From positions 1 to 43,153 of the forward strand of contig DBMP01000012.1 of assembly GCA_002298145.1 (NCBI GenBank): a stretch of DNA of 43,153 nt. Reading direction: 5' to 3'. Made by a program: the position numbers and the translations under genes. The notes under the pieces are model-generated. The model was not told where the DNA came from. It saw only the letters and a list, made by a program, of their open reading frames with translations, and searched no databases. Shown one piece after another: positions 1-7,432 of the stretch. How positions within the stretch are numbered: the first letter of the stretch is position 1; the number at the start of each line of letters is the position of its first letter. Origin of the DNA: Spartobacteria bacterium UBA695 (lineage in GTDB: Bacteria; Verrucomicrobiota; Verrucomicrobiia; Chthoniobacterales; Chthoniobacteraceae).

Positions 1-160
1 TGGACATACGCCGCCGCCCCCCGGCCATATGAGTATAGCCCGGAAACGGCAATAGTTCTTTCGGCTATTGCCAGCCGCTTGTCACGGGGTTATCAAGTCC
101 CGGCTGGCTCTCGCTAGCTACCGAGAATTTGTTGCTTCCGGGGCGAGAAGTAAAGCCGGA

Positions 161-239
161 AACCGAGTCTGATTCGCGGGGGGGGAATCTGGAGATTCCC
201 GGACAACTTGCGTTACGAATCTGGAGATTCGTAACGAGG
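161..239. repeat. Interspersed palindromic repeat unit, copy 1
   Basis: Two palindromes lie side by side: GGGAATCT-GG-AGATTCCC at 183-200 and a 26-nt palindrome at 211-236 with 12-nt arms (CGTTACGAATCT, centre GG). A degenerate CGAGTCTGATTCG segment precedes them. The stretch from 202 to 239 recurs at 32889-32926 with about two mismatches, and the left palindrome and the CGA-TCTGATTCG segment recur in the same order there. It is therefore an interspersed two-hairpin repeat and not a one-off terminator. It is REP-like in form; I see no associated transposase here. Confidence 0.75.
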
Positions 240-316
240 ATGAAGAGATAACTCGAATCCCTGAAAAAAAATCGACGGCTCTCTGGCGTCAGGCTATTCA
301 CTACCGCCACAAGGAT

Positions 317-984
317 ATGAAATGCTTCCCCTCCTCTCGCGCGGCCCGATTCCGCTTGTTGGTGCTCGTGGTGGTCCTTATTGCCATTAGTTATGCGTTC
401 CATGTCCAGTCGGCGCTTTATCTCCTTTTTACCATCCCCGGGAGGGCGACATTCTCTTTCAGTCGCTTCCCCACGACCCATTGGTGGATGCCATCGAGGG
501 GGTGACGCACTCCCCGTATTCCCACTGCGGCGTGGTGCTTAAGAGCGGGGAGGATTGGGTAGTCATCGAGTCGATCTTTGATGTGCATGAAACCCCGCTG
601 CTCCGGTGGGCGACACGGGGAAGAAGCGGCGGTTTTGCCGCCTACCGGCTGGCCCCCCGGTTTGCAGGGGCCATTCCGAATTTCAAAAAGGAGCTTCTTG
701 CGTATACGGGGTATCCGTACGACTTCGACTATAGCCTTTCGGACCAGGCGATTTACTGTTCCGAGCTGCCCTACAAGGCGTTCAAAAAAGCCACGGGCGA
801 GGAACTCGGGAAGATCGAGGCGCTGGGCGATCTGGACTGGAAGCCCTACACGGGGTTTATCAAATCCGTCCAAGGGAAGGTTCCGGTGGAGCGCGAAATG
901 ATTACCCCGGCCTCTCTCGCCAAGGCGCGCCAGCTTAAGGAAGTTTTCCGGGTGGGGATCGACGGACCGGCCCTCAATCCGTAG
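317..984 (+). pseudogene. YiiX/YebB-like NlpC/P60-type cysteine hydrolase, frameshifted
   Basis: The catalytic part reads from about 442 to 984: REGDILFQ, SPYSHCGVV (conserved His), YPYDFDYSLSD and IYCSELPYKAF (catalytic Cys and adjacent Glu). These are the hallmarks of the permuted papain-fold YiiX family, which acts on peptide or amide bonds in the envelope. That frame has a stop at 388-390 and no start before TTG 481, which would cut off the conserved REGD strand. The missing N-terminus lies in another frame from ATG 317: a basic start and one strong membrane segment (LLVLVVVLIAISYAF). The two frames meet in the CCCCGGG run at about 436-442. One extra C would restore IPREGDILFQ and give a roughly 222-residue protein, normal for the family. 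Either the gene is a recent pseudogene or the base is a sequencing error. Confidence 0.75.
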
Positions 985-1001
985 CGCTCCGGGGCATGGC
1001 C

Positions 1002-1040
1002 TCGCCCGCTATGCATCAGATTCATTAGGTTCGCGGGCGA
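1002..1040. other. Hairpin between convergent genes
   Basis: TCGCCCGC at 1002-1009 pairs perfectly with GCGGGCGA at 1033-1040 around a 23-nt loop. It sits between the ends of the convergent YiiX-like and glycosyltransferase-like genes. Neither side has a clear T-tract, so a terminator role is only possible. Confidence 0.3.
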
Positions 1041-1047
1041 CGCGGGA

Positions 1048-1947
1048 TTACGATTTCACCCGGCCTTGGCGAAAAGCCTTGCGCAGCGCAGGCTCGTCTG
1101 TCCCCTCAAACGCCTTGAGGCTGTGGACAACCCCCACGCAGGGATCCGCCATCAAAACGGCGGGGGCTTGGCGCAGCGTTGCCGGTTCGATACAAAACAG
1201 CGGGGCATCCACGGCCCGGCTCCCGGCGTAATAGGCCAGCATGGTAAGGATCACATCGTCGCTGACCGGGGCGTCAAGAAAATCGCGCCACCGGGCGGTG
1301 ACTCCCTTTTCGACCAGTGCGCCCACCGCCTCCCGCCCGAAGGCAAGGGCGCCCCCTTCGATCAACTCCCCCCGAAGGTATCCCCGGCTTCGCGCCTCAT
1401 GAAACAAGGAGGCTACCCAGCGGTGAGGCCCGCCCAGCGTGAACCGCAGATGCCAGCGGGGCTTGCGCCAGAGGCTGACCGGGGCGCACAGTTTCCGCGC
1501 TTTGGTGGCAAAGTAGCCCAGGGGGTTGGTGGTCTTGTACGCGGGGAGCGGCTCCAGGCCGATTCGGGAACCGGCGATGCCCACGGTGGGATCGGAGAAT
1601 ATCCGCCCCAGTGCTTCGCCGAGCGGCTTGATGATGAGGGCGTCGGTATCGAGCTTGATGACGCAGCCCGCGCCGGGAAATTCGCGCATAAGCCACTCGA
1701 AGGCCCACAACTCACCGCCAATCAGGCCGCCGCCCCAGCCCCAGCCTTTGCCCTGGCGGGGGTGATCGACGACGCAAACTCGCGGAAATCCCGCCACGCG
1801 CGCTGCAATGTCCGGGTTTCCATCGTTGAGGAGCAGTACCGCCAAGCAATCCTCGGGATCATGGAAAGCGAGCGCCTCCAGAAGATCGACTGCCCGCATT
1901 ACCTCCAGGGGGCCGGGGCCACAGGGGACGAGCGCGGCGTATTTCAT
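1048..1947 (-). CDS. Glycosyltransferase-like protein (GT-A type, family unclear)
   Basis: This 299-residue protein starts MKYAALVPCGPG and has a nucleotide-sugar-transferase look: an N-terminal alternating strand/helix region, then KLDTDALI near residue 98, which resembles the DxD metal site of GT-A enzymes. Later come EGGALAFGREAV and DDVILTMLAYYAG, a plausible acceptor or catalytic region. There is no signal peptide or membrane segment. It begins 8 bp after pgsA, so the two are probably co-transcribed. I do not recognise the exact family, and the sugar and acceptor cannot be told. Hypothetical protein is a fair alternative label. Confidence 0.6.
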   Translation of the reverse strand: MKYAALVPCGPGPLEVMRAVDLLEALAFHDPEDCLAVLLLNDGNPDIAARVAGFPRVCVVDHPRQGKGWGWGGGLIGGELWAFEWLMREFPGAGCVIKLDTDALIIKPLGEALGRIFSDPTVGIAGSRIGLEPLPAYKTTNPLGYFATKARKLCAPVSLWRKPRWHLRFTLGGPHRWVASLFHEARSRGYLRGELIEGGALAFGREAVGALVEKGVTARWRDFLDAPVSDDVILTMLAYYAGSRAVDAPLFCIEPATLRQAPAVLMADPCVGVVHSLKAFEGTDEPALRKAFRQGRVKS

Positions 1948-1955
1948 GGCTCTCT

Positions 1956-2528
1956 CTACTCCGTCTTAAGCAGTGTGCGGTTCTTCCAGAGGTAGCCGAC
2001 GCCGGAGTAGAGCGTCAGGCCTAGGGCGACGCCGATTAAGGGCGTGCCGATTTCCAACTGAATCCGGTCGAGCATTTCCCGGCTCAGGCCCAGGCCGTGG
2101 AATTCCCGCGCGGCCAGGATCAGTAAAAAGAAAATGACTGTGGCGATCTGCCAGCCGGTCTTGTGCTTGCCGATGGCTTCGGCAGGGAGCACGGTCCCCT
2201 TGGACGCCGCCAGCAGGCGCAGCCCGGTAATCAAAAACTCGCGGCTGATGATGACCACCACCGCCCAGGCCGGAATACATCGCCCCACCAGGCAGATGAA
2301 CGCTCCGGTGATCATGATTTTGTCCACCAGCGGGTCCATCAATTTGCCAAAATCGGTGACGAGGCCATCGCGCCGGGCGATGTAGCCGTCGGCGTAGTCG
2401 GTGGCGCTCCCGGCGATGAATAGCAGCAGGGCCAGCGTGTGGCTGTAGGGCCAGTCCACGCTCAGCAGAAAGACGAACCCGAGCGTCAGGAAGAAACGGG
2501 CTATGGTGAGGCGGTTGGGCAGGTTCAT
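1956..2528 (-). CDS. pgsA: CDP-diacylglycerol--glycerol-3-phosphate 3-phosphatidyltransferase
   Basis: Membrane enzyme of 190 residues that transfers a phosphatidyl group from CDP-diacylglycerol to glycerol-3-phosphate, the committed step to phosphatidylglycerol. The CDP-alcohol phosphotransferase signature D-G-x2-A-R-x8-G-x3-D-x3-D is complete: DGYIARRD, then GKLMDPLVDK around residues 45-70. It starts MNLPNRLTIARF, typical of PgsA, and has several hydrophobic helices (FVFLLSVDWPY, ATVIFFLLILA). Length is normal. It lies downstream of xerC and 8 bp upstream of the glycosyltransferase-like gene on the same strand. CDP-alcohol relatives such as PssA are less likely given the N-terminus. Confidence 0.9.
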   Translation of the reverse strand: MNLPNRLTIARFFLTLGFVFLLSVDWPYSHTLALLLFIAGSATDYADGYIARRDGLVTDFGKLMDPLVDKIMITGAFICLVGRCIPAWAVVVIISREFLITGLRLLAASKGTVLPAEAIGKHKTGWQIATVIFFLLILAAREFHGLGLSREMLDRIQLEIGTPLIGVALGLTLYSGVGYLWKNRTLLKTE

Positions 2529-2612
2529 GCGGAGCGCGCCCAGATTCGCACCCCCGGCGCAATCCGGTCAATGCCGGAATGATTTACCGTCACTTTGGTT
2601 TTTATCGGGAAC

Positions 2613-3527
2613 TCAGGCGCGCGGGTGGGCGTTGTTGTAGACTTTCTTCATCCGCTCCACGGAGACGTGGGTGTAGATCTGCGTGGTGGAGAGGCTGGCG
2701 TGGCCGAGGAGTATCTGGACGCTGCGGAGGTCTGCGCCGTTGTCCAGGAGGTGCGTGGCGAAGGAGTGGCGCAGTTTATGGGGGGTGATGCCGCGCGGCA
2801 GGCCCGCCAGGAGGACGTATTTCTCCAGCATGGCGGTGATGTTGCGCGTGGAGAGGCGCTTGCGCAGTTTGGATAAAAAGAGGGGGCCGCCTTCGAGCTT
2901 GGCGGCGAGGCGGTAGGTCTGGATGGCGTTGAGGGCCGGGGTGCCGACGGGGCAGACGCGCTCTTTGCGCCCTTTGCCCATGACGCGGACGGTCTCGGTG
3001 TAGGGGTCGAGGTCGGCGATGTTGAGCCCGGCCAGCTCGGCGATGCGCAGGCCGGAGGAGTAGAATAGCTCCAGGATGGCGGCGTCGCGCAGGGGGAGCC
3101 AGGCCGGGGCCTTGGGCGTGGGCTTGACATGGAGCGGGGCGGCGAGCAGGGCGTCCACTTGCGCCGGGGTCAGCACGATGGGGAGCTTCTGTTCGGCCTT
3201 GGGGAGCTGGACTTCCTTGAGCGGGTTGGTCTTGAAGCCGTGGCGCTCGACCAGGAAGCGGAAGAAGCTCCGCAGCGCGGCGAAGTGGAGCCGCACCGAG
3301 GCGCGGGAGAGCCCGCTTTTCATTTCTTCGTAGAGGAATTTGCGAAAATGCTCGGCCTTGCACTCGCGCCACGGGGGCGGGGTGCCGCAGGCGCGGAAGA
3401 GCTCCAGGGCGTGCCGGTAGTTCTCGATGGTGTGGGCAGAGAGGTTCCGCTCGGAGTCGATGGCCTCGAGGAAGGCCGCGACGTAGCGGTCGGCGCTGGG
3501 GCGGGGCTTTTGAGGGGGGCGGGGCAT
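2613..3527 (-). CDS. xerC: Tyrosine recombinase XerC/XerD
   Basis: Site-specific recombinase of about 304 residues; this family resolves chromosome dimers at dif together with FtsK, which is also in this window. The N-terminal SAM-like core-binding domain (YVAAFLEAIDSERNLSAHT) is followed by the catalytic domain with all key residues: Arg in SSGLRIAELAGL, Lys in VMGKGRKERV, HKLRHSFATHLL (H-x2-R), LGHASLSTTQ and the nucleophile Tyr in IYTHV. The start was set at the ATG at 3527 (MPRPPQKP). The frame stays open further upstream, but that part is antisense-like low-complexity sequence under the peptidase gene. Only 7 bp separate it from the C39-like gene. XerC and XerD cannot be told apart by eye with confidence. 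Confidence 0.88.
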   Translation of the reverse strand: MPRPPQKPRPSADRYVAAFLEAIDSERNLSAHTIENYRHALELFRACGTPPPWRECKAEHFRKFLYEEMKSGLSRASVRLHFAALRSFFRFLVERHGFKTNPLKEVQLPKAEQKLPIVLTPAQVDALLAAPLHVKPTPKAPAWLPLRDAAILELFYSSGLRIAELAGLNIADLDPYTETVRVMGKGRKERVCPVGTPALNAIQTYRLAAKLEGGPLFLSKLRKRLSTRNITAMLEKYVLLAGLPRGITPHKLRHSFATHLLDNGADLRSVQILLGHASLSTTQIYTHVSVERMKKVYNNAHPRA

Positions 3528-3534
3528 AGGTTTG

Positions 3535-4155
3535 CTACAAACGGCGGTAATAGCGCAGGGCTTCGACGCGGGGGGAGAGGTCGGCGAGCGGGTAGAGGCC
3601 GCGTTGGGCCCCACGGCCGGGGTCGCGGATGAGGTAATCCCAGCCCCGCTTGCCCGCGATGACGACGAAGTGCGTCGGCCCGCCCGGGAAACGGACCCGG
3701 ACGATGACGGGGTTGCCCCGCAGGAGGTTCCAGTCGATCCGGGCAAAGGAGGGGGCGTCCTCGTAGGCTTTTTCGCAGCGGCCGGGGGTGAACTCGGCGG
3801 CTTTTTCCCAAACCAGCCAGCCCTGGCCGACGTAGCCGCCGTTGCGGGTAAGAAAGCGGTTGAGCCGCCCCGGGTCGGTATCGACGCCGTAAGCGGAGAG
3901 CACCATGGCAGCGGAGGCGACGGCGCAGCCCTCTCCGGCGAGGGTTCCTGCGGTGTCGCCCAGCGGGTCCCTACCCCAGCGGGGATCGCCCTGGCGGTAG
4001 GAGGGGACGGCCAGCTCCAGGCTCCAGGGGAGGTAGAGGCCACCCCGGGCGGGCAGGGCCTTCCGGGGCCACGCCCACCACGCCCCGGCCACGGCGAGCG
4101 CCAGCAGGAGCAGGGCTCCGAGGAGGATGCGGGGTTTCGCGGAGCGGGAAGGCAT
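3535..4155 (-). CDS. C39-like papain-fold peptidase, membrane-anchored
   Basis: This 206-residue protein has an N-terminal membrane anchor or signal (ILLGALLLLALAVAGAWWAW) and then a C39-like domain: VPSYRQGDPRWG, GEGCAVASAAMVLSAYG with the catalytic Cys near residue 77, GPTHFVVIAGKRG with the catalytic His, and DYLIRDPG with the conserved Asp. The architecture matches the peptidase_C39_2 family, which is often a secreted amidase or protease of unknown substrate. It is the first gene of a minus-strand run, 7 bp before xerC. It is not fused to an ABC transporter, so it is probably not a bacteriocin exporter. Confidence 0.75.
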   Translation of the reverse strand: MPSRSAKPRILLGALLLLALAVAGAWWAWPRKALPARGGLYLPWSLELAVPSYRQGDPRWGRDPLGDTAGTLAGEGCAVASAAMVLSAYGVDTDPGRLNRFLTRNGGYVGQGWLVWEKAAEFTPGRCEKAYEDAPSFARIDWNLLRGNPVIVRVRFPGGPTHFVVIAGKRGWDYLIRDPGRGAQRGLYPLADLSPRVEALRYYRRL

Positions 4156-4257
4156 GGCCTTACTTTAGAGAGACCGCCCCAAAGCGCAAGGCGGGAACCG
4201 TGGGCGGGCTCTCGGTCTTTGCTGGATATTTCCCCCGGGCCATGCTCTAGATGAACC

Positions 4258-4731
4258 ATGGATCAAGACCTCCAAGCGGCCCCCGTTTCGGCCGCCAAGA
4301 CGAAGCAGACCCTGCGCTCCCGCATCTTTTGGTTTCTCGCGGGAGCCGTAGTCAACTACCTCGTGATCTCGACCCCGTTCAAGTACCTCAAGACCCACAC
4401 CGACCTCTCGGTGACGGCCATCTCCGCATGTAGCGTGGGGGTGAGCACCTGCTTTTTCTTTGTCTGGAATTATTTCATCAACTTCCGGGGCGACTCCCGG
4501 CGGCGCGACGCCCTGGCCCGCTACCTCGCAGCCGTGGTGCTGATGTGGGCTTCGCAATCCAGCCTCCTCTCCTTCCTCAAGCACACGGACTTTAATTTCC
4601 GCCTGGCCCTGGGGAGAATCCCCCTCGATCTCGACATCGTGGCCACGCAGTTCTTCGTCGGCGGCTTCAAGTTCCTGCTCTATCACTTCTGGGTTTTCCC
4701 GGTCGAGAGCCGCAAGCGCCCGGCCCGGTAG
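4258..4731 (+). CDS. GtrA-like family membrane protein
   Basis: Small membrane protein of 157 residues with about four hydrophobic helices: IFWFLAGAVVNYLVIS, AISACSVGVSTCFFFVWNYF, YLAAVVLMWASQSSLLSFL and FFVGGFKFLLYHFWVF. The repeated FFFVWNYFINFRG and FKFLLYHFWVFPV stretches are the usual GtrA helix ends. GtrA proteins are thought to flip polyprenyl-phosphate-linked sugars. It is divergent from the C39-like gene with about 100 bp between them. No flippase partner glycosyltransferase is adjacent, so the function is family-level only. Confidence 0.65.
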   Translation: MDQDLQAAPVSAAKTKQTLRSRIFWFLAGAVVNYLVISTPFKYLKTHTDLSVTAISACSVGVSTCFFFVWNYFINFRGDSRRRDALARYLAAVVLMWASQSSLLSFLKHTDFNFRLALGRIPLDLDIVATQFFVGGFKFLLYHFWVFPVESRKRPAR

Positions 4732-4846
4732 CGGGAGCACCTGCAAAGGCTCACGGGGTTTTCCCGTTGAATTCGTGCTTTTCAATCGCCCCCAAGCCGG
4801 GCAACTATTGCGGCCTCCCCCTCCGCATCCAATTTAAAAAAGAGCC

Positions 4847-5761
4847 ATGCAAATCCAGAAAGTTCCTTACGAAGGTTGGCAGCACAACGCTTCGATCAGT
4901 AATGACCACGCGGAGCTCATCGTCACGCTCGACGTCGGTCCCCGCGTCATTGCCTACAACACGCCCCGTGGCGCGAACGTTTTTAAAAACTACCCCGACC
5001 AACTGGGCGGCAGCGGGGAGTCGGAATGGATGATCCGCGGTGGCCACCGTCTCTGGGTTGCCCCGGAGGCGGACGTGAGCTATGCGCTCGATAATTCGCC
5101 CGTGGTCCATGAGCTCCTCCCCAACGGCATCAAGCTCGATACCCCGGCGGCGGCTCCCTTCGACCTGCGCAAACTGCTGACCATTACGCTGGATGAGAAC
5201 TCCACGCACGTCACCCTGCACCACAAGCTGGTCAACGAAAGCAAGAAGCCCGTTGAAATCTCCTCCTGGGGCCTGAGCGTCATGGCGCCCGGCGGCCTGG
5301 AGATCATCCCGCTGCCCGAGCTGGGCGAGCATCCGCGCGATTTGCTCCCCAACCGCCTGCTGGTCCCGTGGCCCTACACCGACATGACCGACGCCCGCTG
5401 GCGCTTCGGCAGCGACTTCATCACCCTGCGCCAGACGCAGGAGGGCGGTCCGACCAAGCTCGGACTGCGGCACACGGGGAAATGGGTCGCCTACCTCAAC
5501 GGCGAGACGCTCTTTATTAAAACGATCGATTACGTTCCCGGCGCGGTCTATACCGACTTCGGCTGTAACTTCGAGACGTTCACCAACCCGGAGATGCTCG
5601 AAATCGAGAGCTTGAGCCCGCTCAAAACCCTGGAGCCCGGACAATCCGTGGAACACACCGAGAACTGGTACTTAGTCGGCGGCGTGGCCCAGCCCCCGTC
5701 GCTCCAGGAACAGGACCTGGGCGAGTGGATCACCCCGATCCTGGAAGGCTTCGGGCTCTAG
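4847..5761 (+). CDS. DUF4380 / aldose-epimerase-fold protein
   Basis: Soluble protein of 304 residues, rich in beta strands. MQIQKVPYEGW is followed by LIVTLDVGPRVIAYN and then ESEWMIRGGHRLWVAPEA, the pattern of DUF4380 proteins that share the galactose mutarotase-like beta-sandwich. GGHRLWVAPE and GLEIIPLPELGEHP are the strongest family landmarks. Substrate and activity are unknown, though a carbohydrate-related role is likely from the fold. No signal peptide is visible. It ends 16 bp before the lipoprotein gene, so the two may be co-transcribed. Confidence 0.7.
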   Translation: MQIQKVPYEGWQHNASISNDHAELIVTLDVGPRVIAYNTPRGANVFKNYPDQLGGSGESEWMIRGGHRLWVAPEADVSYALDNSPVVHELLPNGIKLDTPAAAPFDLRKLLTITLDENSTHVTLHHKLVNESKKPVEISSWGLSVMAPGGLEIIPLPELGEHPRDLLPNRLLVPWPYTDMTDARWRFGSDFITLRQTQEGGPTKLGLRHTGKWVAYLNGETLFIKTIDYVPGAVYTDFGCNFETFTNPEMLEIESLSPLKTLEPGQSVEHTENWYLVGGVAQPPSLQEQDLGEWITPILEGFGL

Positions 5762-5777
5762 GAGACTCTTCCCCACG

Positions 5778-6254
5778 ATGAAAACTGCCCTTCTCGCCCT
5801 GGCCGCCGCGAGCGCCCTTACGCTCCTGCCCGGCTGCGCCACCTTCGACCGCTCTGCCACCGCCGCGCGCGAGGAGATGCTCGCCCAGATCCAGGCGGAA
5901 CCGCGGGGGAATTACTTCGTTGGCCGCCGCTACTTTAAGAACGACTACAAGTTCTGGGGTTACGTCCGCAAGCCGGGCGAACCGTGGAGCGCGGCCAAGA
6001 TGGTCATGTTCAACGAGAACAAGCACCTGGCGCCGGACCGCGAGGGGGGCACGCTCGGCATGGACAACGGCTACGAGTACAAGCTCAGCGGGTACTTCTC
6101 CGGAGCCACCGTGTACGAACCGGCCAGCAACGGCTTCTACCCGGAGTTCGTCCTCACCGGCTACCAGCTCCGCAACGCCACGCCCGCCCCGATCTTCAGC
6201 AACGGCCCCGCCGCTCTGGACCCCTCGAAGCGGTACATCGTCACCCCCTACTAA
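5778..6254 (+). CDS. Predicted lipoprotein of unknown function
   Basis: This 158-residue protein begins MKTALLALAAASALTLLPGC, a textbook lipoprotein signal with the lipobox LPGC and Cys at residue 20. The mature part is polar and aromatic-rich (NYFVGRRYFKNDYKFWGYVRKPGEPW) and has no membrane segment. I do not recognise a domain. It follows the DUF4380 gene closely on the same strand and precedes the DUF151 gene by 83 bp, a gap large enough for a separate promoter. Confidence 0.65.
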   Translation: MKTALLALAAASALTLLPGCATFDRSATAAREEMLAQIQAEPRGNYFVGRRYFKNDYKFWGYVRKPGEPWSAAKMVMFNENKHLAPDREGGTLGMDNGYEYKLSGYFSGATVYEPASNGFYPEFVLTGYQLRNATPAPIFSNGPAALDPSKRYIVTPY

Positions 6255-6337
6255 ACCGCATTAACCAGGCGTTAAACTCAGTATGACGCCCTGCGGGATC
6301 CCTTGTTTTTCAAGGCCTGCGCTGTTAGGTTGCAACT

Positions 6338-6829
6338 ATGAACAAGCCCGTCGTTGAAGTGAAGGTTCGCGCCGTGCTGCCCACGGCTGCGGGGCGCGCG
6401 GTGTTTCTCGGCAACGACGCCAAGTCGTTCGTCATCTACGTCGACGACGTCGTGGGCACGGCCATTACCATGCTCATGAGCGGCGTGCACAAGGAGCGCC
6501 CGCTGACGCACGACCTGATGGGCAACCTCATGGCCGCTCTCGGCGCAAAGGTGGAGCGCGTGGTGATCAACGACCTCAAGACGGCGACCTACTTTGCCCG
6601 GCTCATCGTCAGCGCGGAAAACGAGCTGCAAGCCCGCAAGATCATCGAGCTCGACGCCCGGCCCAGCGACGGCATCGCGCTCGCAATCGCCCAGCACGCC
6701 CCGATCTACGTGACCCGGGAGGTGTGGGAAGAGGTGGAGGACATGAGCGAGATCCTCCGCAAGATGGCTGAGGAGTCCAACGAAGAAGGCGACGAAGGCA
6801 CGGGCGGGGGCGAAGGGGAGGAGCACTAG
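6338..6829 (+). CDS. Bifunctional nuclease (DUF151) family protein
   Basis: The core of this 163-residue protein matches the DUF151/BFN family: LGNDAKSFVIYVDDVVGTAI, RPLTHDLMGNLMAALGAKVERVVINDLKTATYFARL and ELDARPSDGIALAIAQHAPIYV. DLM, INDL and DARPSDGIALA are its conserved landmarks. Members have been reported with DNase and RNase activity, but the role in free-living bacteria is not settled. The C-terminus is an acidic, Gly-rich tail (GDEGTGGGEGEEH). It lies 4 bp upstream of the DUF2905 gene, so an operon is likely. Confidence 0.85.
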   Translation: MNKPVVEVKVRAVLPTAAGRAVFLGNDAKSFVIYVDDVVGTAITMLMSGVHKERPLTHDLMGNLMAALGAKVERVVINDLKTATYFARLIVSAENELQARKIIELDARPSDGIALAIAQHAPIYVTREVWEEVEDMSEILRKMAEESNEEGDEGTGGGEGEEH

Positions 6830-6833
6830 CTTT

Positions 6834-7058
6834 ATGGGCCCCGGCACGGCGGAACTGGGCAAACTGCTCCTGGGCGCGGGCATCGTGCTGGCCCTGGTGG
6901 GGCTGTTTCTCTGGAAGCTCTCGGGGAAAATCCCGCTCGGGCGGCTCCCGGGCGATCTCTACGTGCAGAAGCCGGGAATGACGTTCTATTTCCCGCTGAC
7001 GACTTGCATTTTGCTGAGCCTCGTCCTGACGCTGGTGCTGTGGCTCGTGCGCCGGTAA
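6834..7058 (+). CDS. DUF2905 family small membrane protein
   Basis: Membrane protein of 74 residues with two helices (LLLGAGIVLALVGLFLWKL and FYFPLTTCILLSLVLTLVLWLV). They are joined by the signature loop IPLGRLPGDLYVQKPG, which identifies DUF2905. No function is known. Its start is 4 bp after the DUF151 stop, indicating co-translation. It ends 4 bp before the stop of the convergent coiled-coil gene. Confidence 0.8.
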   Translation: MGPGTAELGKLLLGAGIVLALVGLFLWKLSGKIPLGRLPGDLYVQKPGMTFYFPLTTCILLSLVLTLVLWLVRR

Positions 7059-7062
7059 GGGC

Positions 7063-7431
7063 TCACATCATCAGGTGGCAGATCCAGAAGACCACGAAGG
7101 CCAGGACGCCGACCAGGAACAGGAAGAGATAGAGGCCGTCTTGCTTTTCGCTGCGCAGCTTGCGCCGACCAAAGGCCGGGTTCGCCATGGCCGAGATGTG
7201 GTAGACATGCCGGTCCATCGTGGAGGTGCGGGAAAAGCGAGGGTCGTGCGCGAATTCCTCGCGGCGGCGGCGGGTCTGCTCTTCTTTGAGCTTGGGCGCT
7301 TCTTTCAGGAGGCGCTCCAGGCGCTCTTTGTCGCGGCGGAGCTTCTCCTCCGTTTCGCGCAAGGCACGGGCCTTCCGGTCGAACGGATTGCCGGAGCGCG
7401 AGCTGGAGGATTTGGAGGATTTCCCAAACAT
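7063..7431 (-). CDS. Small coiled-coil protein with C-terminal membrane anchor
   Basis: This 122-residue protein has a Ser-rich basic start (MFGKSSKSSSSRSG), a charged coiled coil at about residues 22-60 (KARALRETEEKLRRDKERLE), a short polar middle and one C-terminal membrane helix (LYLFLFLVGVLAFVVFWICHLMM). That topology is tail-anchored with the N-terminus in the cytoplasm. I recognise no family. Its ATG overlaps the junction with the upstream coiled-coil gene (TGATATG), so the two are translationally coupled and probably act together. Confidence 0.6.
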   Translation of the reverse strand: MFGKSSKSSSSRSGNPFDRKARALRETEEKLRRDKERLERLLKEAPKLKEEQTRRRREEFAHDPRFSRTSTMDRHVYHISAMANPAFGRRKLRSEKQDGLYLFLFLVGVLAFVVFWICHLMM

Positions 7432-7432
7432 A

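Noticed and set aside
3528..4259. Upstream in-frame extension of xerC over the C39-like gene
   Set aside because: Low-complexity Pro/Ser/Arg sequence with no recombinase similarity, and it overlaps a proper C39-like gene in another frame.
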